A program made the position numbers and the translations under genes. Below are positions 9,146 to 18,272 of a DNA stretch of 64,000 nucleotides, in pieces. The notes below the pieces were generated by a model that was given only the letters and a program-made list of their open reading frames with translations, had not been told where the DNA came from and searched no databases. Source of the DNA: Agromyces albus (GTDB lineage: Bacteria > Actinomycetota > Actinomycetes > Actinomycetales > Microbacteriaceae); contig NZ_JAUSWX010000001.1 in the NCBI RefSeq assembly GCF_030815405.1, positions 1,240,001 to 1,304,000 of the forward strand, written 5' to 3'. The stretch's first letter is position 1, and each line of letters starts with the position of its first letter.

Positions 9146-10501
9146 TCACCGGGCGAACTGCCGCTCGCGTGACTCGATTGCAGGTGGGCTTGCTGGCGCG
9201 CCGGAGGGTGATCCGCTTATCGGCGCGAATGGGTGGGTGGGGGTGGTGTGGTGTTCGCGGCCGGCTGGTGAGGTCCAGCGGATGTCGCCGCCGGGTATTT
9301 GGGTCATTTTCCAGCTGGTGTGGTGTTTGAGGCGGTGGTGTTTTCGGCAGAGGTGGGCGAGGTTGTCGTGGCGGGTGGGTCCGCCGGTGGCCCAGTCGGT
9401 GGTGTGGTCGAGGTCGGCGCGGTTGGCGTGGCGGGAACAGCCCGGGAAGCGGCAGCTGCCGTCGCGGATCCGGAGGTAGCCGGCGAGGTCGGCGGGGACC
9501 CGGTAGGTGGTGCGGCCGTAGGAGAGGTATGCGCCGGTCTCGGGGTGGGTGAGGATGCGGTGGAATGAGGGTGCGTGTGCGGCGAGCCGGCGGGCGGTGT
9601 CGTCGTCGATCGGGCCGTGTCCGTCGAGTTCGGCGGGCTGGTCGGTGTGGCCGAGGAGGGTGAGCGCCGGGACGGTGACGTAGATCTTCGGGGTGACCAC
9701 CCCGAGCGGCGGTGCGTCTGTTGTGGCGCGGCCCAGGAGCAGGTCGGCGGCGAGGTCGAGGCTGAGCTGGGCGCGGGTGCGCGGATCGGATGCCCCGGGA
9801 TCGGAATCGGAAGCGGAGCCGGGGCCAGGGCCAGAGGCGGGTGCCCTGCCTGCGGCATCGGCGCGCTGTTGTGCGTCGGCGAGGGCGTCGAGGTGGGCCA
9901 TGATCGCGATGCCGCGCTCGGCCTCGAGGAACAGGCTGAGCCAGCCCATGCCGTCTTCGGCCGGTTCGAAACACACCCGCCGCTCGTCTCGGGCACGGCG
10001 CTGCCGGTCGGCGAGCGGCTCGGGGTGGATCCGCTCGCGGAGTCGGCGGATCCGGCGGCGGAACGCCGACGGCGTCTCCTGCGGTGCCCGCTCGAGCGCG
10101 GCCGCCTCGAACTGCCCGGCCCGCTCGGCGGGGATGGTGCTCACGATCTCGAGCAACGACCGCACCCGGCCCACGCAGATCACCCCGCCCGCAAGTGCAG
10201 CAAGCGTCGCCGGGAACCGGCCGGTCAACAGGCGCGCGTCGGCGATCAGCCGCCCCGCCGTGGCCTCGTGCACCACCAGGGCCGTTCCGAGCTCGGCGAC
10301 GAACGCGCGCGTCGCGAGCTCCCGATCGACGAACGGGGAGGCATCCGTCACCCCCTCGACCTCAGCGGCAAGCGTCCGCGCCGACTCGATGCGCCGGAAC
10401 TGCTCGGCCTGCGCCGCCCGGATCACCCGATCGAGCTCCACGATCCGCGACAACTCAGCATCAAGCGCCGCCTGCGGTGAGGGCGCCGAAGAGGTGGTCA
10501 T
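9146..10501 (-). CDS. DUF222 / HNH endonuclease domain protein (13E12-type)
   Basis: A 451-residue protein of the abundant actinobacterial DUF222-HNH family. DUF222 occupies about residues 20-300, followed by the HNH nuclease domain: RFPGCSRHANRADLDHTTDW, then NLAHLCRKHHRLKHH. The family is named from mycobacterial REP13E12 elements and occurs as many dispersed copies per genome; a nuclease or mobility role is inferred, not proven. An Ala/Pro/Ser-rich linker at about residues 205-225 splits DUF222. ATG 10501 gives the usual N-terminus; upstream in-frame codons lie in the AT-richer rpsO upstream region. No flanking repeats or target-site duplications are visible. Confidence 0.9.
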   Translation of the reverse strand: MTTSSAPSPQAALDAELSRIVELDRVIRAAQAEQFRRIESARTLAAEVEGVTDASPFVDRELATRAFVAELGTALVVHEATAGRLIADARLLTGRFPATLAALAGGVICVGRVRSLLEIVSTIPAERAGQFEAAALERAPQETPSAFRRRIRRLRERIHPEPLADRQRRARDERRVCFEPAEDGMGWLSLFLEAERGIAIMAHLDALADAQQRADAAGRAPASGPGPGSASDSDPGASDPRTRAQLSLDLAADLLLGRATTDAPPLGVVTPKIYVTVPALTLLGHTDQPAELDGHGPIDDDTARRLAAHAPSFHRILTHPETGAYLSYGRTTYRVPADLAGYLRIRDGSCRFPGCSRHANRADLDHTTDWATGGPTRHDNLAHLCRKHHRLKHHTSWKMTQIPGGDIRWTSPAGREHHTTPTHPFAPISGSPSGAPASPPAIESRERQFAR

Positions 10502-10655
10502 GAGACAACCCAACCACCACCCACCGACATTCCAACGACAACCGAATGGCTGATCAGATGGCGAATTACCTGTGGATAACTGCTGCCAGAGCCCACCTGT
10601 GGAGGACAAGTGCTGTGACCCGAACACGAGGTCGGCCCTCAGTCATCCGCTCTGG

Positions 10656-10661
10656 TAGACT
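10656..10661 (+). promoter_or_regulatory. Possible extended -10 promoter of rpsO
   Basis: The sequence TGGTAGACT contains a TG-N extended -10 with hexamer TAGACT, 90 bp upstream of the rpsO start. No good -35 box is seen. The AT-richer 250-bp interval 10502-10751 is the only place for the rpsO promoter, since the upstream HNH gene runs the other way. Confidence 0.4.
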
Positions 10662-10751
10662 CTTCAGGTTGCCGTCAGAACGGCCGCGCATAAAGAGAGC
10701 CCAGGCATCAGGCCACGGGCAGCGCGCAACGAGAGAAAGGGGATCCCATCT

Positions 10752-11021
10752 ATGGCACTTGAAGCTGATGTCAAGAAGGCGATCATCGAAGAGTACGCGA
10801 CGCACCCCGGTGACACTGGATCCCCTGAGGTTCAGATCGCGCTCCTCACGAAGCGAATCAAAGACCTCACCGAGCACCTGAAGGAGCACAAGCACGACCA
10901 CCACTCGCGTCGTGGCCTGCTCCTCCTCGTCGGTCAGCGTCGTCGTCTGCTCGGCTACCTCGCCGATGTGGACATCAACCGCTACCGCAAGCTCATCGAG
11001 CGTCTCGGTCTGCGCCGCTAA
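10752..11021 (+). CDS. rpsO: 30S ribosomal protein S15
   Basis: An 89-residue protein, the standard S15 length, with the family core ([56 protein letters not shown]). S15 binds 16S rRNA helices H20-H22 and nucleates the platform of the small subunit. A GAGAAAGGGG ribosome site precedes ATG 10752. In most bacteria pnp follows directly; here a strong terminator ends the unit and pnp lies 14.6 kb downstream. Confidence 0.98.
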   Translation: MALEADVKKAIIEEYATHPGDTGSPEVQIALLTKRIKDLTEHLKEHKHDHHSRRGLLLLVGQRRRLLGYLADVDINRYRKLIERLGLRR

Positions 11022-11064
11022 GCGCATTCTGCGCGGCTTTCGCTGATACCGCGAACTTCTTCGG

Positions 11065-11102
11065 AACGGGTCGTCGCCTTCGGGCGGCGGCCCGTTTTCG
11101 TT
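11065..11102 (+). terminator. Rho-independent terminator of rpsO
   Basis: A 14-bp stem (11065-11078 with 11083-11096, three G-T wobbles) closed by a TTCG tetraloop and followed by TTCGTTTC. It lies 44 bp after the rpsO stop and can also serve the convergent CGNR gene. Confidence 0.88.
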
Positions 11103-11111
11103 TCACCTTGA

Positions 11112-11657
11112 TCAGCTCGCCCGCGCCCGGTACGCGCGAACGGCCATGCGATTGCCGCAACGCGTGCTGCAGAACCGGCGCGAGGTGTTCTTCGAGAGGT
11201 CCACGTAGAGGCCCTCGCAATCATCGGCGTCGCACACGCGAAGCCGTTCCATCTGGTCGGCACGGATGACATCGACGAGCGCCATGGCTGCCTCGACGAG
11301 GATCCGGCGGGCGAGAGGGGCTTCGGTCTCGGTCGCGTGGATGTGCCAGTCCGCACCGTCGTGACGCACGAGGCGGGGGAGTGCGCGCGCCTCGGCGAGC
11401 AGTTCGTTGACCGAGACGGCCGCATCGTCGCGGTCCTGCAGCCAGATCGCTCGAAGTCGGGTGCGGGCGTCGCGCACCTCGGCGAGCTCGCGCTCGTCGC
11501 CGTCCCTGCGGCCGGAGTAGTCCCACGCGTCGAGCAGAGCGTCGAGTTGTCCTGGTGTCGCCAGCTCGTCTTCGCCCGAATCGGATGCCTCGGGCGACGT
11601 CTCGGTGAGGGCGGCGACGAAGCCGAGGGCCACCTCGGTGTCATGGGTGAAAATCAT
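11112..11657 (-). CDS. CGNR zinc-finger / ABATE-domain protein
   Basis: A 181-residue protein with the N-terminal ABATE (putative stress-induced transcription regulator) region and a C-terminal CGNR zinc finger: CDADDCEGLYVDLSKN followed by RRFCSTRCGNRMAVRAYR. Four Cys would bind zinc. The family is thought to act in transcription regulation, but targets are unknown. ATG 11657 gives the common start MIFTHDTEVAL. It is divergent from the EamA transporter gene at 11760 (about 100 bp between), so it might regulate that gene. Confidence 0.88.
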   Translation of the reverse strand: MIFTHDTEVALGFVAALTETSPEASDSGEDELATPGQLDALLDAWDYSGRRDGDERELAEVRDARTRLRAIWLQDRDDAAVSVNELLAEARALPRLVRHDGADWHIHATETEAPLARRILVEAAMALVDVIRADQMERLRVCDADDCEGLYVDLSKNTSRRFCSTRCGNRMAVRAYRARAS

Positions 11658-11759
11658 TTGACTCCTGACGCGCGGTTCCACTATCGTCATGAGCATAACG
11701 GGTTTCGGGCATGACGGGAGCATTTGACCCGGCTCCGCGCAACGACGGAAGGGCACCAG

Positions 11760-12758
11760 ATGCACGGGTCACGCAGGATCGGGATCGGAATCCTGCTCGG
11801 GCTCGCGTCCGGCCTCGCCTTCGGAGCGGGCGGCGCGATCGTCAAGCCCCTGCTCGAGTCGGGATGGTCACCAGGCGCGGCCGTGTTCTTCCGCATCACC
11901 GTCGCGGCCGCGCTGCTTGCGGTGCCGGGCCTCTTCGCGCTGCGATTCGACCTGCGGCCGCTCTGGCGCGCGAAGTGGACGGTGCTGATCTACTCCGTGA
12001 TCGCCATCGCCGGCGTTCAGCTCGCCTTCTATACCGCGATCGCCCGCATTCCCGTGAGCACCGCACTGCTCATCGAGTACCTCGCCCCGGTTGCACTCGT
12101 GGCCTTCGCGTGGGTCACCAGTCGTCGTGTACCCCAGTTCGTCGTGCTCGCCGGGTCGGTCGTCGCGATCGCCGGTCTCGTGCTCGTGATCGGTCCGGCC
12201 GGTGGCGCCCTCGATCCCTTCGGCGTCGTGATCGCCGGCATCGCGATGATCGGCGTCGCCGTCTACTATCTGCTCGGCGAGCGCAGCGACACCGGCGTGC
12301 CACCGATCGCCCTCGCCGCTGCCGGATGCGTGATCGGATGCCTCGTGCTCGGCGCCGCGGCGCTCACGGGACTCGTGCCCTTCGAGGCCGAATTCACCGA
12401 CATCGAGTTCTTCGGCGGTGTCGCCCCGTGGTGGCTGCCGGTGCTCATGGTCGGCGCGATCTCGACCGCATTCGCCTACGCCGCCGGAATCCAGGCGATC
12501 CGCATGCTCGGCACCCGGCTCTCGTCCTTCCTCGGCCTCTCGGAGGTCGTGTTCGCCGCGATCGTCTCCTGGGTGCTCATCGGCGAGGCGATCGGGCCGG
12601 TGCAGGCGATCGGCGGGCTGCTCATCCTCGCGGGCATCGTGCTCGTGCGTCTCGAGCGCCGCACGCCCGACCAGCCGACGCCCGCCCCCGATCTCGACCT
12701 CGTGCGGGTTCCCGGCGCTGTCGCCGCCGGCAGCCCCCGGCAGGGCGACGTTCCGTAG
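11760..12758 (+). CDS. EamA/DMT-family transporter
   Basis: A 332-residue drug/metabolite transporter-superfamily permease with ten predicted transmembrane helices in two EamA repeats, for example PVSTALLIEYLAPVALVAFA in the first and GTRLSSFLGLSEVVFAAIVS in the second. Proteins of this type export amino acids or other metabolites; the substrate cannot be read from sequence. ATG 11760 has a GGAAGGG ribosome site seven nt upstream. The divergent CGNR regulator may control it. Confidence 0.88.
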   Translation: MHGSRRIGIGILLGLASGLAFGAGGAIVKPLLESGWSPGAAVFFRITVAAALLAVPGLFALRFDLRPLWRAKWTVLIYSVIAIAGVQLAFYTAIARIPVSTALLIEYLAPVALVAFAWVTSRRVPQFVVLAGSVVAIAGLVLVIGPAGGALDPFGVVIAGIAMIGVAVYYLLGERSDTGVPPIALAAAGCVIGCLVLGAAALTGLVPFEAEFTDIEFFGGVAPWWLPVLMVGAISTAFAYAAGIQAIRMLGTRLSSFLGLSEVVFAAIVSWVLIGEAIGPVQAIGGLLILAGIVLVRLERRTPDQPTPAPDLDLVRVPGAVAAGSPRQGDVP

Positions 12759-12842
12759 TGCCCCACCACTCGTGTCAACCCGTTGTCGGCCCGATCACCT
12801 GATTCGTAGCGTGGAACGTCCGCTGAGAACGAAGGAGATCCC

Positions 12843-13406
12843 ATGGCCGAGCAGATCGCAGGCAAGAAGGTCGCGTTCCTCATGACCGACGGGGTCGAGC
12901 AGGTCGAGTTCACCGAGCCCTGGAACGCGCTGCGCGCTGCCGGCGCGATCGTGAGCCTCGTCGCGCCGACGGCGGGCACGGTGCTCGGGTTCAACCACCG
13001 TGAGAAGGGCGACACCTTCGACGTCGACCTGACCGTCGCCGATGCCGATGCCGAGACGTTCGACGCGCTCGTGCTCCCCGGCGGAGTCGTGAACGCCGAC
13101 CACCTGCGCATGGACGAGGCATCCGTCGCCTTCGTGCGCTCCTTCTTCGAGCAGCACAAGCCCGTCGCCGCGATCTGCCACGCGCCGTGGCTCCTCGCCG
13201 AGGCGGGAGTGGCGCGAGGTCGCAGCGTCACCTCCTACCGGAGCCTGAAGACCGACCTCGTCAACGCCGGCGCGAACTGGAGCGATGAGGAGGTCGTCGT
13301 CGACCAGGGTCTCGTGACGAGCCGCGGGCCCGACGACCTGCCGGCGTTCATCGCGAAGACGATCGAGGAGATCGGCGAAGGCGAGCACGCCGGGCAGACG
13401 GTGTGA
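12843..13406 (+). CDS. PfpI/DJ-1-family type 1 glutamine amidotransferase-like protein
   Basis: A 187-residue protein of the DJ-1/PfpI superfamily. The nucleophile elbow AICHAPW carries the conserved Cys-His, and GKKVAFLMTDGVEQVEFTEP is the typical N-terminus with the conserved acidic residue. Members act as general stress proteins, deglycase/protease-like enzymes or chaperones; the exact reaction is disputed for the family. A GAAGGAG ribosome site lies just upstream of ATG 12843. Confidence 0.9.
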   Translation: MAEQIAGKKVAFLMTDGVEQVEFTEPWNALRAAGAIVSLVAPTAGTVLGFNHREKGDTFDVDLTVADADAETFDALVLPGGVVNADHLRMDEASVAFVRSFFEQHKPVAAICHAPWLLAEAGVARGRSVTSYRSLKTDLVNAGANWSDEEVVVDQGLVTSRGPDDLPAFIAKTIEEIGEGEHAGQTV

Positions 13407-13514
13407 CCTGCGCGCTCGTCGATGGGCGTCACAGCCGCATCGCCTGCCATAGCGTTGAGGCATGACGACAGCGCAGGGCAGCACGACGGCGACGCACGGC
13501 GAGGATTTCCGCTG

Positions 13515-14144
13515 ATGACGAAGTCGATTCCTGCTCCGCGTTCGAAGCCGTTGCTCGCGTGGGAGCCGTTCCCGTTCCTCGTGCTGTTGGTGCTGCTCCT
13601 CGCGACGACGGTCGTGCGGCCGGATGCCACGCCGTGGGCCTTCTGGCCACTCGTCGCGCTGACCGCAGCCGCTGCGGCCCTGCTCGTCAGGTCGCTCGTG
13701 CGCAGCAGCCGTCCGGCGAACCCCGACCAATGGGGCGACCTGACGAGCCTCGAGGGGATCACGCTCGTCGACGCGCCGCACGTCGACCGGAAGGTGCGCA
13801 CCGTCGTGCCCGTTGCCGACGTCGAGCGGCACCAGCCGTCGATCGAGCTCGCCCGCCTCCACGGCGGTGCCGAGCAGCAGGCCGTGCTCGTGCCGCGCGC
13901 GAGCCGCTGGCTCTCTCGCCGGTATCGCATCGGCGTGCAGCTCGTGGGCGGCAACCGCCCACGGCACGCTGGGTTCCTCGGCAGCGGCGCCGAGGAGCGC
14001 TGGGTCGAGTTGCTCGACGGGTTCCGTGCCCGGGGCGAGTACGTGCGCGTGCCCGCGCTCGTGACGGGTGCGTCACGCCCCTACGGCGTCGAGCTCGACC
14101 TCAGCGGCCTGCCGCACCTCGAGGACGGCACGGCGCCGTTCTGA
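13515..14144 (+). CDS. Hypothetical membrane protein, two N-terminal helices
   Basis: I do not recognise a family. The 209-residue product has two transmembrane helices near residues 17-35 (FPFLVLLVLLLATTVV) and 42-60, then a soluble domain of about 140 residues. That domain is rich in Arg and ends with YGVELDLSGLPHLEDGTAPF. It has no Cys pair or known catalytic motif. ATG 13515 was chosen over an upstream in-frame GTG because the upstream stretch has poor codon bias. It is convergent with the thioredoxin gene. Confidence 0.65.
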   Translation: MTKSIPAPRSKPLLAWEPFPFLVLLVLLLATTVVRPDATPWAFWPLVALTAAAAALLVRSLVRSSRPANPDQWGDLTSLEGITLVDAPHVDRKVRTVVPVADVERHQPSIELARLHGGAEQQAVLVPRASRWLSRRYRIGVQLVGGNRPRHAGFLGSGAEERWVELLDGFRARGEYVRVPALVTGASRPYGVELDLSGLPHLEDGTAPF

Positions 14145-14207
14145 CGGATCCGCGAGCGCGGCGGCATCCGATCGCCGTCGGACCTCGCGAGCTCATGACG
14201 TCGGCGC

Positions 14208-14600
14208 TCAGGCCTCCGCGCGCTCGGCGCCGGCCGCCTCGGCCTCTCGGCGCGCGAGATCGGAGCGCACCTCGTCCATGTCGAGCGCGCGCACTTGCGA
14301 GACGAGCTCGTCGAGCATCGGCCGGGGGAGCGCACCGGCCTGGGCGAACACGCCGATGCCGTCTTTGAAGGCCATGATCGTGGGAATCGACGTGATGTTC
14401 ATCGCGGCTGCGAGCTGCTGCTGGTCTTCGGTGTCGACCTTCGCGAAGACGAGGTCGGGATTCGCTTCGGATGCGGCCTCGTAGTTCGGCGCGAACTGCA
14501 TGCACGGGCCGCACCACCCGGCCCAGAAGTCGACGAATACCGTGCCCTCTTGGAGGATGGTCTTCTCGAAGGTGTCCAGAGTGAGTGCAACGGTAGCCAT
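14208..14600 (-). CDS. Thioredoxin
   Basis: A 130-residue cytoplasmic thioredoxin with the active site WCGPC near residues 29-33 (VFVDFWAGWCGPCMQF), the cis-Pro loop SIPTIMAFKDG, and a C-terminal Ala/Glu/Arg-rich extension of about 20 residues beyond the usual fold. It would reduce disulfides in client proteins using thioredoxin reductase, which is not in this window. It is divergent from the hydrolase gene at 14704. Confidence 0.92.
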   Translation of the reverse strand: MATVALTLDTFEKTILQEGTVFVDFWAGWCGPCMQFAPNYEAASEANPDLVFAKVDTEDQQQLAAAMNITSIPTIMAFKDGIGVFAQAGALPRPMLDELVSQVRALDMDEVRSDLARREAEAAGAERAEA

Positions 14601-14703
14601 CGCTCCAGCCTAGGGTCCAGATCTGTCCGTCCGCCCGGTATTCGCTGTGAACGGCGTGCGCGCGCTTCAGGTGTCACGTCACCGGGTTCGATATCGTGAA
14701 CGC

Positions 14704-15675
14704 GTGGTCGCATTCGGAGGGGTGCTCGGGTCGTTCCGTCGCCGCGCCGCCACCGAGGCGAACGGCGCCACAGCGGCAGCCGTCGCCGTCGACGAGGCGT
14801 TCCTCCTTGACGCGGTCATCCACGACGTCGACTGGCGGGCGTTCCCGCCCGGCACGGAGTTCACCCGGTTCGAAGCCCCGAGCGGCCAGCTCGCCCGCGT
14901 TGCCCTCGGTCCTTCCGACGCGCCACGAGTCGTGCTCGTGCCGGGCGCCACGGGGTCGAAAGAGGACTTCGTGCTCATGTTCCCGCTCTTCGCCGCGGCC
15001 GGTTTCCGGGTGGAGTCGTTCGACCTCGCCGGCCAGTACGAGTCGGCACACGCCGGCCCGTGGAATCTCGATCCGCCCCGGGCGAGGTACGACGAGCGGC
15101 TCTTCCTCGACGACCTGCTCGCCGTGCTCGACGACGGCATCGGGCACGCCCACGTGCTCGGCTACAGCTTCGCGGGCACGCTCGCCGAGCTCGCGCTGCT
15201 CGAACGACCCGACCGCTTCGCGAGTCTCACGCTGCTCAGCGCACCACCCGAACCCGGCCAGGCATTCCGCGGGGTCAAGCGCATCGGACCGATCAGCGCC
15301 TTCACGTCGCCGCGACAGGGAGCGGCCCTCATGCTGTGGGGCATCCGCAACAACCTCAACCGGGTGCCGGCCAGCCGGCTCTCCTTCGTACGCGAGCGCT
15401 TCGCACTCACGCGGCGCGACAGCGTCGACGACATCATCGCGCTCATGATGGACACTCCCGACCTCAGGGCCCGGATCGCCCTCGCAACTGTGCCGAAACT
15501 CGTCGCCGTCGGCGAGCACGACTTGTGGCCGCGCGAGCTGCACAAGCGCTCAGCCCGCGAGCTCAACGCGACCCTCGCGATCTATGCCACCGGTCACAGC
15601 CCGTGCGAGACGGCGCCGCACCAATTGGCGCGCGACATGCTCTCGCTCTTCGAGGCGAGCGACAGCCCGCCGTAG
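14704..15675 (+). CDS. Alpha/beta-fold hydrolase
   Basis: A 323-residue alpha/beta hydrolase. The nucleophile elbow GYSFAG supplies Ser, VAVGEHDLW near residue 265 the probable Asp, and TGHSPCETAP the probable His. The oxyanion region is LVPGATGSKED. The substrate is not predictable. GTG 14704 is preferred because upstream codons in the frame extend back into the thioredoxin promoter region and lack resemblance. The stop is 12 bp from the convergent glycosyltransferase gene. Confidence 0.85.
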   Translation: MVAFGGVLGSFRRRAATEANGATAAAVAVDEAFLLDAVIHDVDWRAFPPGTEFTRFEAPSGQLARVALGPSDAPRVVLVPGATGSKEDFVLMFPLFAAAGFRVESFDLAGQYESAHAGPWNLDPPRARYDERLFLDDLLAVLDDGIGHAHVLGYSFAGTLAELALLERPDRFASLTLLSAPPEPGQAFRGVKRIGPISAFTSPRQGAALMLWGIRNNLNRVPASRLSFVRERFALTRRDSVDDIIALMMDTPDLRARIALATVPKLVAVGEHDLWPRELHKRSARELNATLAIYATGHSPCETAPHQLARDMLSLFEASDSPP

Positions 15676-15687
15676 CGCCTCACGCGC

Positions 15688-16443
15688 TCAGTGGGTGCTG
15701 GGCGTTCTCTTCTGGGTCCGATGGGTCCGACGGTCGGCCCGTCGCTCGAGCGGCGGCCACTCACGCCACTCCAGCGCGATCGTATGGAACGCCATGCGAA
15801 GGCGCCGGGCGAGCTGCGCGACGGTGTCGAACGGCCGCGACGAGACGCCGACGATGAGCCGGCGATCGCGCACGACGGTCATGCCCGGCTGCAGCCACCA
15901 CGACAGGTCGAGGTCGTCGTGCAGGTCGCCGCGATCGCGGTGCACGATGTCGCGCAGCTCCGCCCAGGCATCCGCGCGGATCGCGTCGTTCGATCCGAAC
16001 AGCGGTGGATGCCCGAGCAGCACGCCGATGACCGTGAAGTAGCCGCCGAGGTAGATGTTGCGGGCGATCCAGCGCACGACGATATTGCCGCCGTAGAACC
16101 GGCCCGAGTCCGTGACGGCCGTCGGCCGGTCATCCGCCGCCATCCGCCGCTCGATCTCGGCGATCCAGTCGGCCGCAGGCAGCGAGTCCGCGTCGAGTCG
16201 GGCGAGGAGGTCGCCGGATGCTGCGTCGAATCCCGCAGCCGTCGCGGGCCAGATGCCCCGCAACGGCTCGTGGACGAGCCGGGCGCCGGCGGCACTGGCG
16301 ACGGCGGCCGTGGCATCCGTCGATCCGTTGTCGACCACGATGACCTCGTCGGCGGGGCGGGACTGCCGGGCGAGCGCTTCGAGGCACTCGGCGAGGAATC
16401 CCGCGTCGTTGTAACTCGGAACTATGACCGAAATGGTGCCCAT
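15688..16443 (-). CDS. Family 2 glycosyltransferase
   Basis: A 251-residue GT-A fold glycosyltransferase. The N-terminus TISVIVPSYNDAGFLAECLE is the nucleotide-sugar binding start, VDNGSTD follows, and LARLDADSLP carries the metal-binding DxD-type motif near residue 88. The C-terminal part has two weakly hydrophobic segments (around IYLGGYFTVIGVLLGH), so membrane association is possible. ATG 16443 was chosen; an in-frame start at 16461 adds only six residues. Donor and acceptor are unknown. Confidence 0.88.
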   Translation of the reverse strand: MGTISVIVPSYNDAGFLAECLEALARQSRPADEVIVVDNGSTDATAAVASAAGARLVHEPLRGIWPATAAGFDAASGDLLARLDADSLPAADWIAEIERRMAADDRPTAVTDSGRFYGGNIVVRWIARNIYLGGYFTVIGVLLGHPPLFGSNDAIRADAWAELRDIVHRDRGDLHDDLDLSWWLQPGMTVVRDRRLIVGVSSRPFDTVAQLARRLRMAFHTIALEWREWPPLERRADRRTHRTQKRTPSTH

Positions 16444-16600
16444 CACGGCGAGTCTAGCCACGGGTGGTCGCAGTCACGCACGAATCCTGCGTCGTGACGC
16501 GCCGAGACGGTGGGAGGTCTGTCGCTCGCGCCGACCTTGCCCCTAGGCTCTGGCAATGTCGGGCGTCAACATGGACGGCGCCCAGAGTGGAAGGAAGACG

Positions 16601-18205
16601 ATGTACCCATCTGCACCACTTTCCAAGCGTGCCAGAGCCGTCGCGATCGCGACGGCTGCGGCATTCACGATCGCACTCGTGCCCGCAGGGGCGGCCTTCG
16701 CCGCGCCGGCCGGGAAGTGCGACAACCGCACGAACAACACCGTGGCGAAGCTGCTCCAGTGTGTCGACGCCGACGGAGTGGTCGAGCACCTCGACGCGCT
16801 GCAGGCGATCGCCGACGACCACGATGGCACTCGCGCGGCCGGACTGCCCGGCTACGAGGCGAGCGTCGACTACATCGTCGAGACGCTCGAAGCTGCCGGG
16901 TGGAACGTGTCGATCGACGAGTTCCCGTTCACCTTCGTGGGGCCGTCGGAGCTCGAACAGCTCACGCCGGTCAACGAGACCTACGCGACCGGCCCGTTCA
17001 CGGGCACCGGCTACGGTGAGCTCGTCGGCACGGTGATTCCCGTCGACATCAACCTCGAGGGCGACCGGGCGACGACCAGTGGCTGCGAGGCAGCCGACTT
17101 CACCGGGCTCGACTTCTCGGGCACGGCCGACATCGCTCTCATCCAGCGTGGCTTCTGCAACTTCTCGGTCAAGGCACTCAACGCAGAGGCAGCCGGCGCC
17201 GAGGCAGTGGTCATCTTCAACCAGGGCAACAGCCCCGACCGCGAGGGTCTGGTCACCGGAACGCTCGGCGGCAACGACATCGTCGCGATCCCCGTCGTCG
17301 GCGCGAGCTTCGCGCAGGGCGTCGCACTCTCCGCGGCCGGGTCCACCGCCCGCGTCATGGTGCCGCAGCCGGAGTCGCGTCCGCAGAAGAACGTCATCGC
17401 GGAGCTCCCCGGCGTGAACGACGAGAACGTCGTGATGGCCGGTGCGCACCTCGACTCGGTGCAGGCCGGTCCGGGCATCAACGACAACGGCAGTGGTTCG
17501 GGGGCCCTCCTCGAGATCGCCGAGCAGATGTCGAAGGTCAAGCCGCAGAACACGGTGCGCCTCGCATGGTGGGGTGCCGAGGAGAGCGGCCTGATCGGAT
17601 CGCGCGAGTACGTCGCCGAGCTGAGCCAGGAGGAACGCGACCGCATCGCGCTCTACCTGAACTTCGACATGGTGGCCTCGCCGAACTTCATCTACATGAT
17701 CTACGACGGTGACGAGTCGGGCTTCGAGGCCCCGGTGGTCGTGCCCGAGGGCTCGGTGCAGATCGAGGACCTGTTCGAGAGCTACTTCACGAGCGTGGGC
17801 CTGCCCTACGACGACGCCGAGTTCAGCGGCCGCAGCGACTACCAGGCGTTCATCAACGCCGGCATCCCAGCCGGCGGCCTGTTCACCGGTGCCGAGGTCG
17901 TGAAGAGCGCCGAGCAGCAGGCGGTCTGGGGCGGCACGGCCGGGGTTTCGTTCGACCCGTGCTATCACCAGGCGTGCGACACTATCGCCAACGTCAACCT
18001 CGAAGCGCTCGACGTGAACGTCGACGCGATCGCGCTCGCCGTGCTGGCGTACGCGTACTCGACGGAATCCGTCAACGGCGTGCCGGGCGTGCCCGTGCCC
18101 GACGGTCTCGTGCTCCCGGCGCCCGCCGGACCCGAGATGACGTGGAGTGCTGGTGGCGGCGGTCTCGAACACGACCACGACCACGAGCCGACCGACCTCG
18201 ACTGA
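16601..18205 (+). CDS. Secreted M28-family zinc aminopeptidase with PA domain
   Basis: A 534-residue secreted peptidase. A signal peptide (about residues 1-35, ending AAFAAPAG) precedes a PA insert domain (about 130-260) and the M28 catalytic domain. Zinc ligands and catalytic residues are visible: GAHLDSV (His, Asp), GINDNGSG (bridging Asp), GAEESG (catalytic Glu and ligand), NFDMV (Asp) and YHQACD (His). It resembles Streptomyces aminopeptidase S/PepSY-type exoenzymes that free N-terminal residues from peptides. The C-terminus ends in a His/Asp run (EHDHDHEPTDLD). ATG 16601 follows a GGAAGGA site; an earlier in-frame ATG would spoil the signal peptide. Confidence 0.93.
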   Translation: MYPSAPLSKRARAVAIATAAAFTIALVPAGAAFAAPAGKCDNRTNNTVAKLLQCVDADGVVEHLDALQAIADDHDGTRAAGLPGYEASVDYIVETLEAAGWNVSIDEFPFTFVGPSELEQLTPVNETYATGPFTGTGYGELVGTVIPVDINLEGDRATTSGCEAADFTGLDFSGTADIALIQRGFCNFSVKALNAEAAGAEAVVIFNQGNSPDREGLVTGTLGGNDIVAIPVVGASFAQGVALSAAGSTARVMVPQPESRPQKNVIAELPGVNDENVVMAGAHLDSVQAGPGINDNGSGSGALLEIAEQMSKVKPQNTVRLAWWGAEESGLIGSREYVAELSQEERDRIALYLNFDMVASPNFIYMIYDGDESGFEAPVVVPEGSVQIEDLFESYFTSVGLPYDDAEFSGRSDYQAFINAGIPAGGLFTGAEVVKSAEQQAVWGGTAGVSFDPCYHQACDTIANVNLEALDVNVDAIALAVLAYAYSTESVNGVPGVPVPDGLVLPAPAGPEMTWSAGGGGLEHDHDHEPTDLD

Positions 18206-18224
18206 GTCGGCCTGATCGGAAGCG

Positions 18225-18256
18225 GGGCGGGGGCGCCGGAGACGGTACCCCCGCCC
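18225..18256 (+). terminator. Hairpin after the M28 peptidase gene
   Basis: A 9-bp perfect stem GGGCGGGGG/CCCCCGCCC with a 14-nt loop, 20 bp after the stop, followed by a weak pyrimidine stretch (tccgtattc). Confidence 0.6.
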
Positions 18257-18272
18257 TCCGTATTCTGGGCGT

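Noticed and set aside
10571..10579. DnaA-box-like TGTGGATAA upstream of rpsO
   Set aside because: Only one good box, with no cluster, no dnaA/dnaN neighbours and no AT-rich unwinding region; it cannot support an origin.
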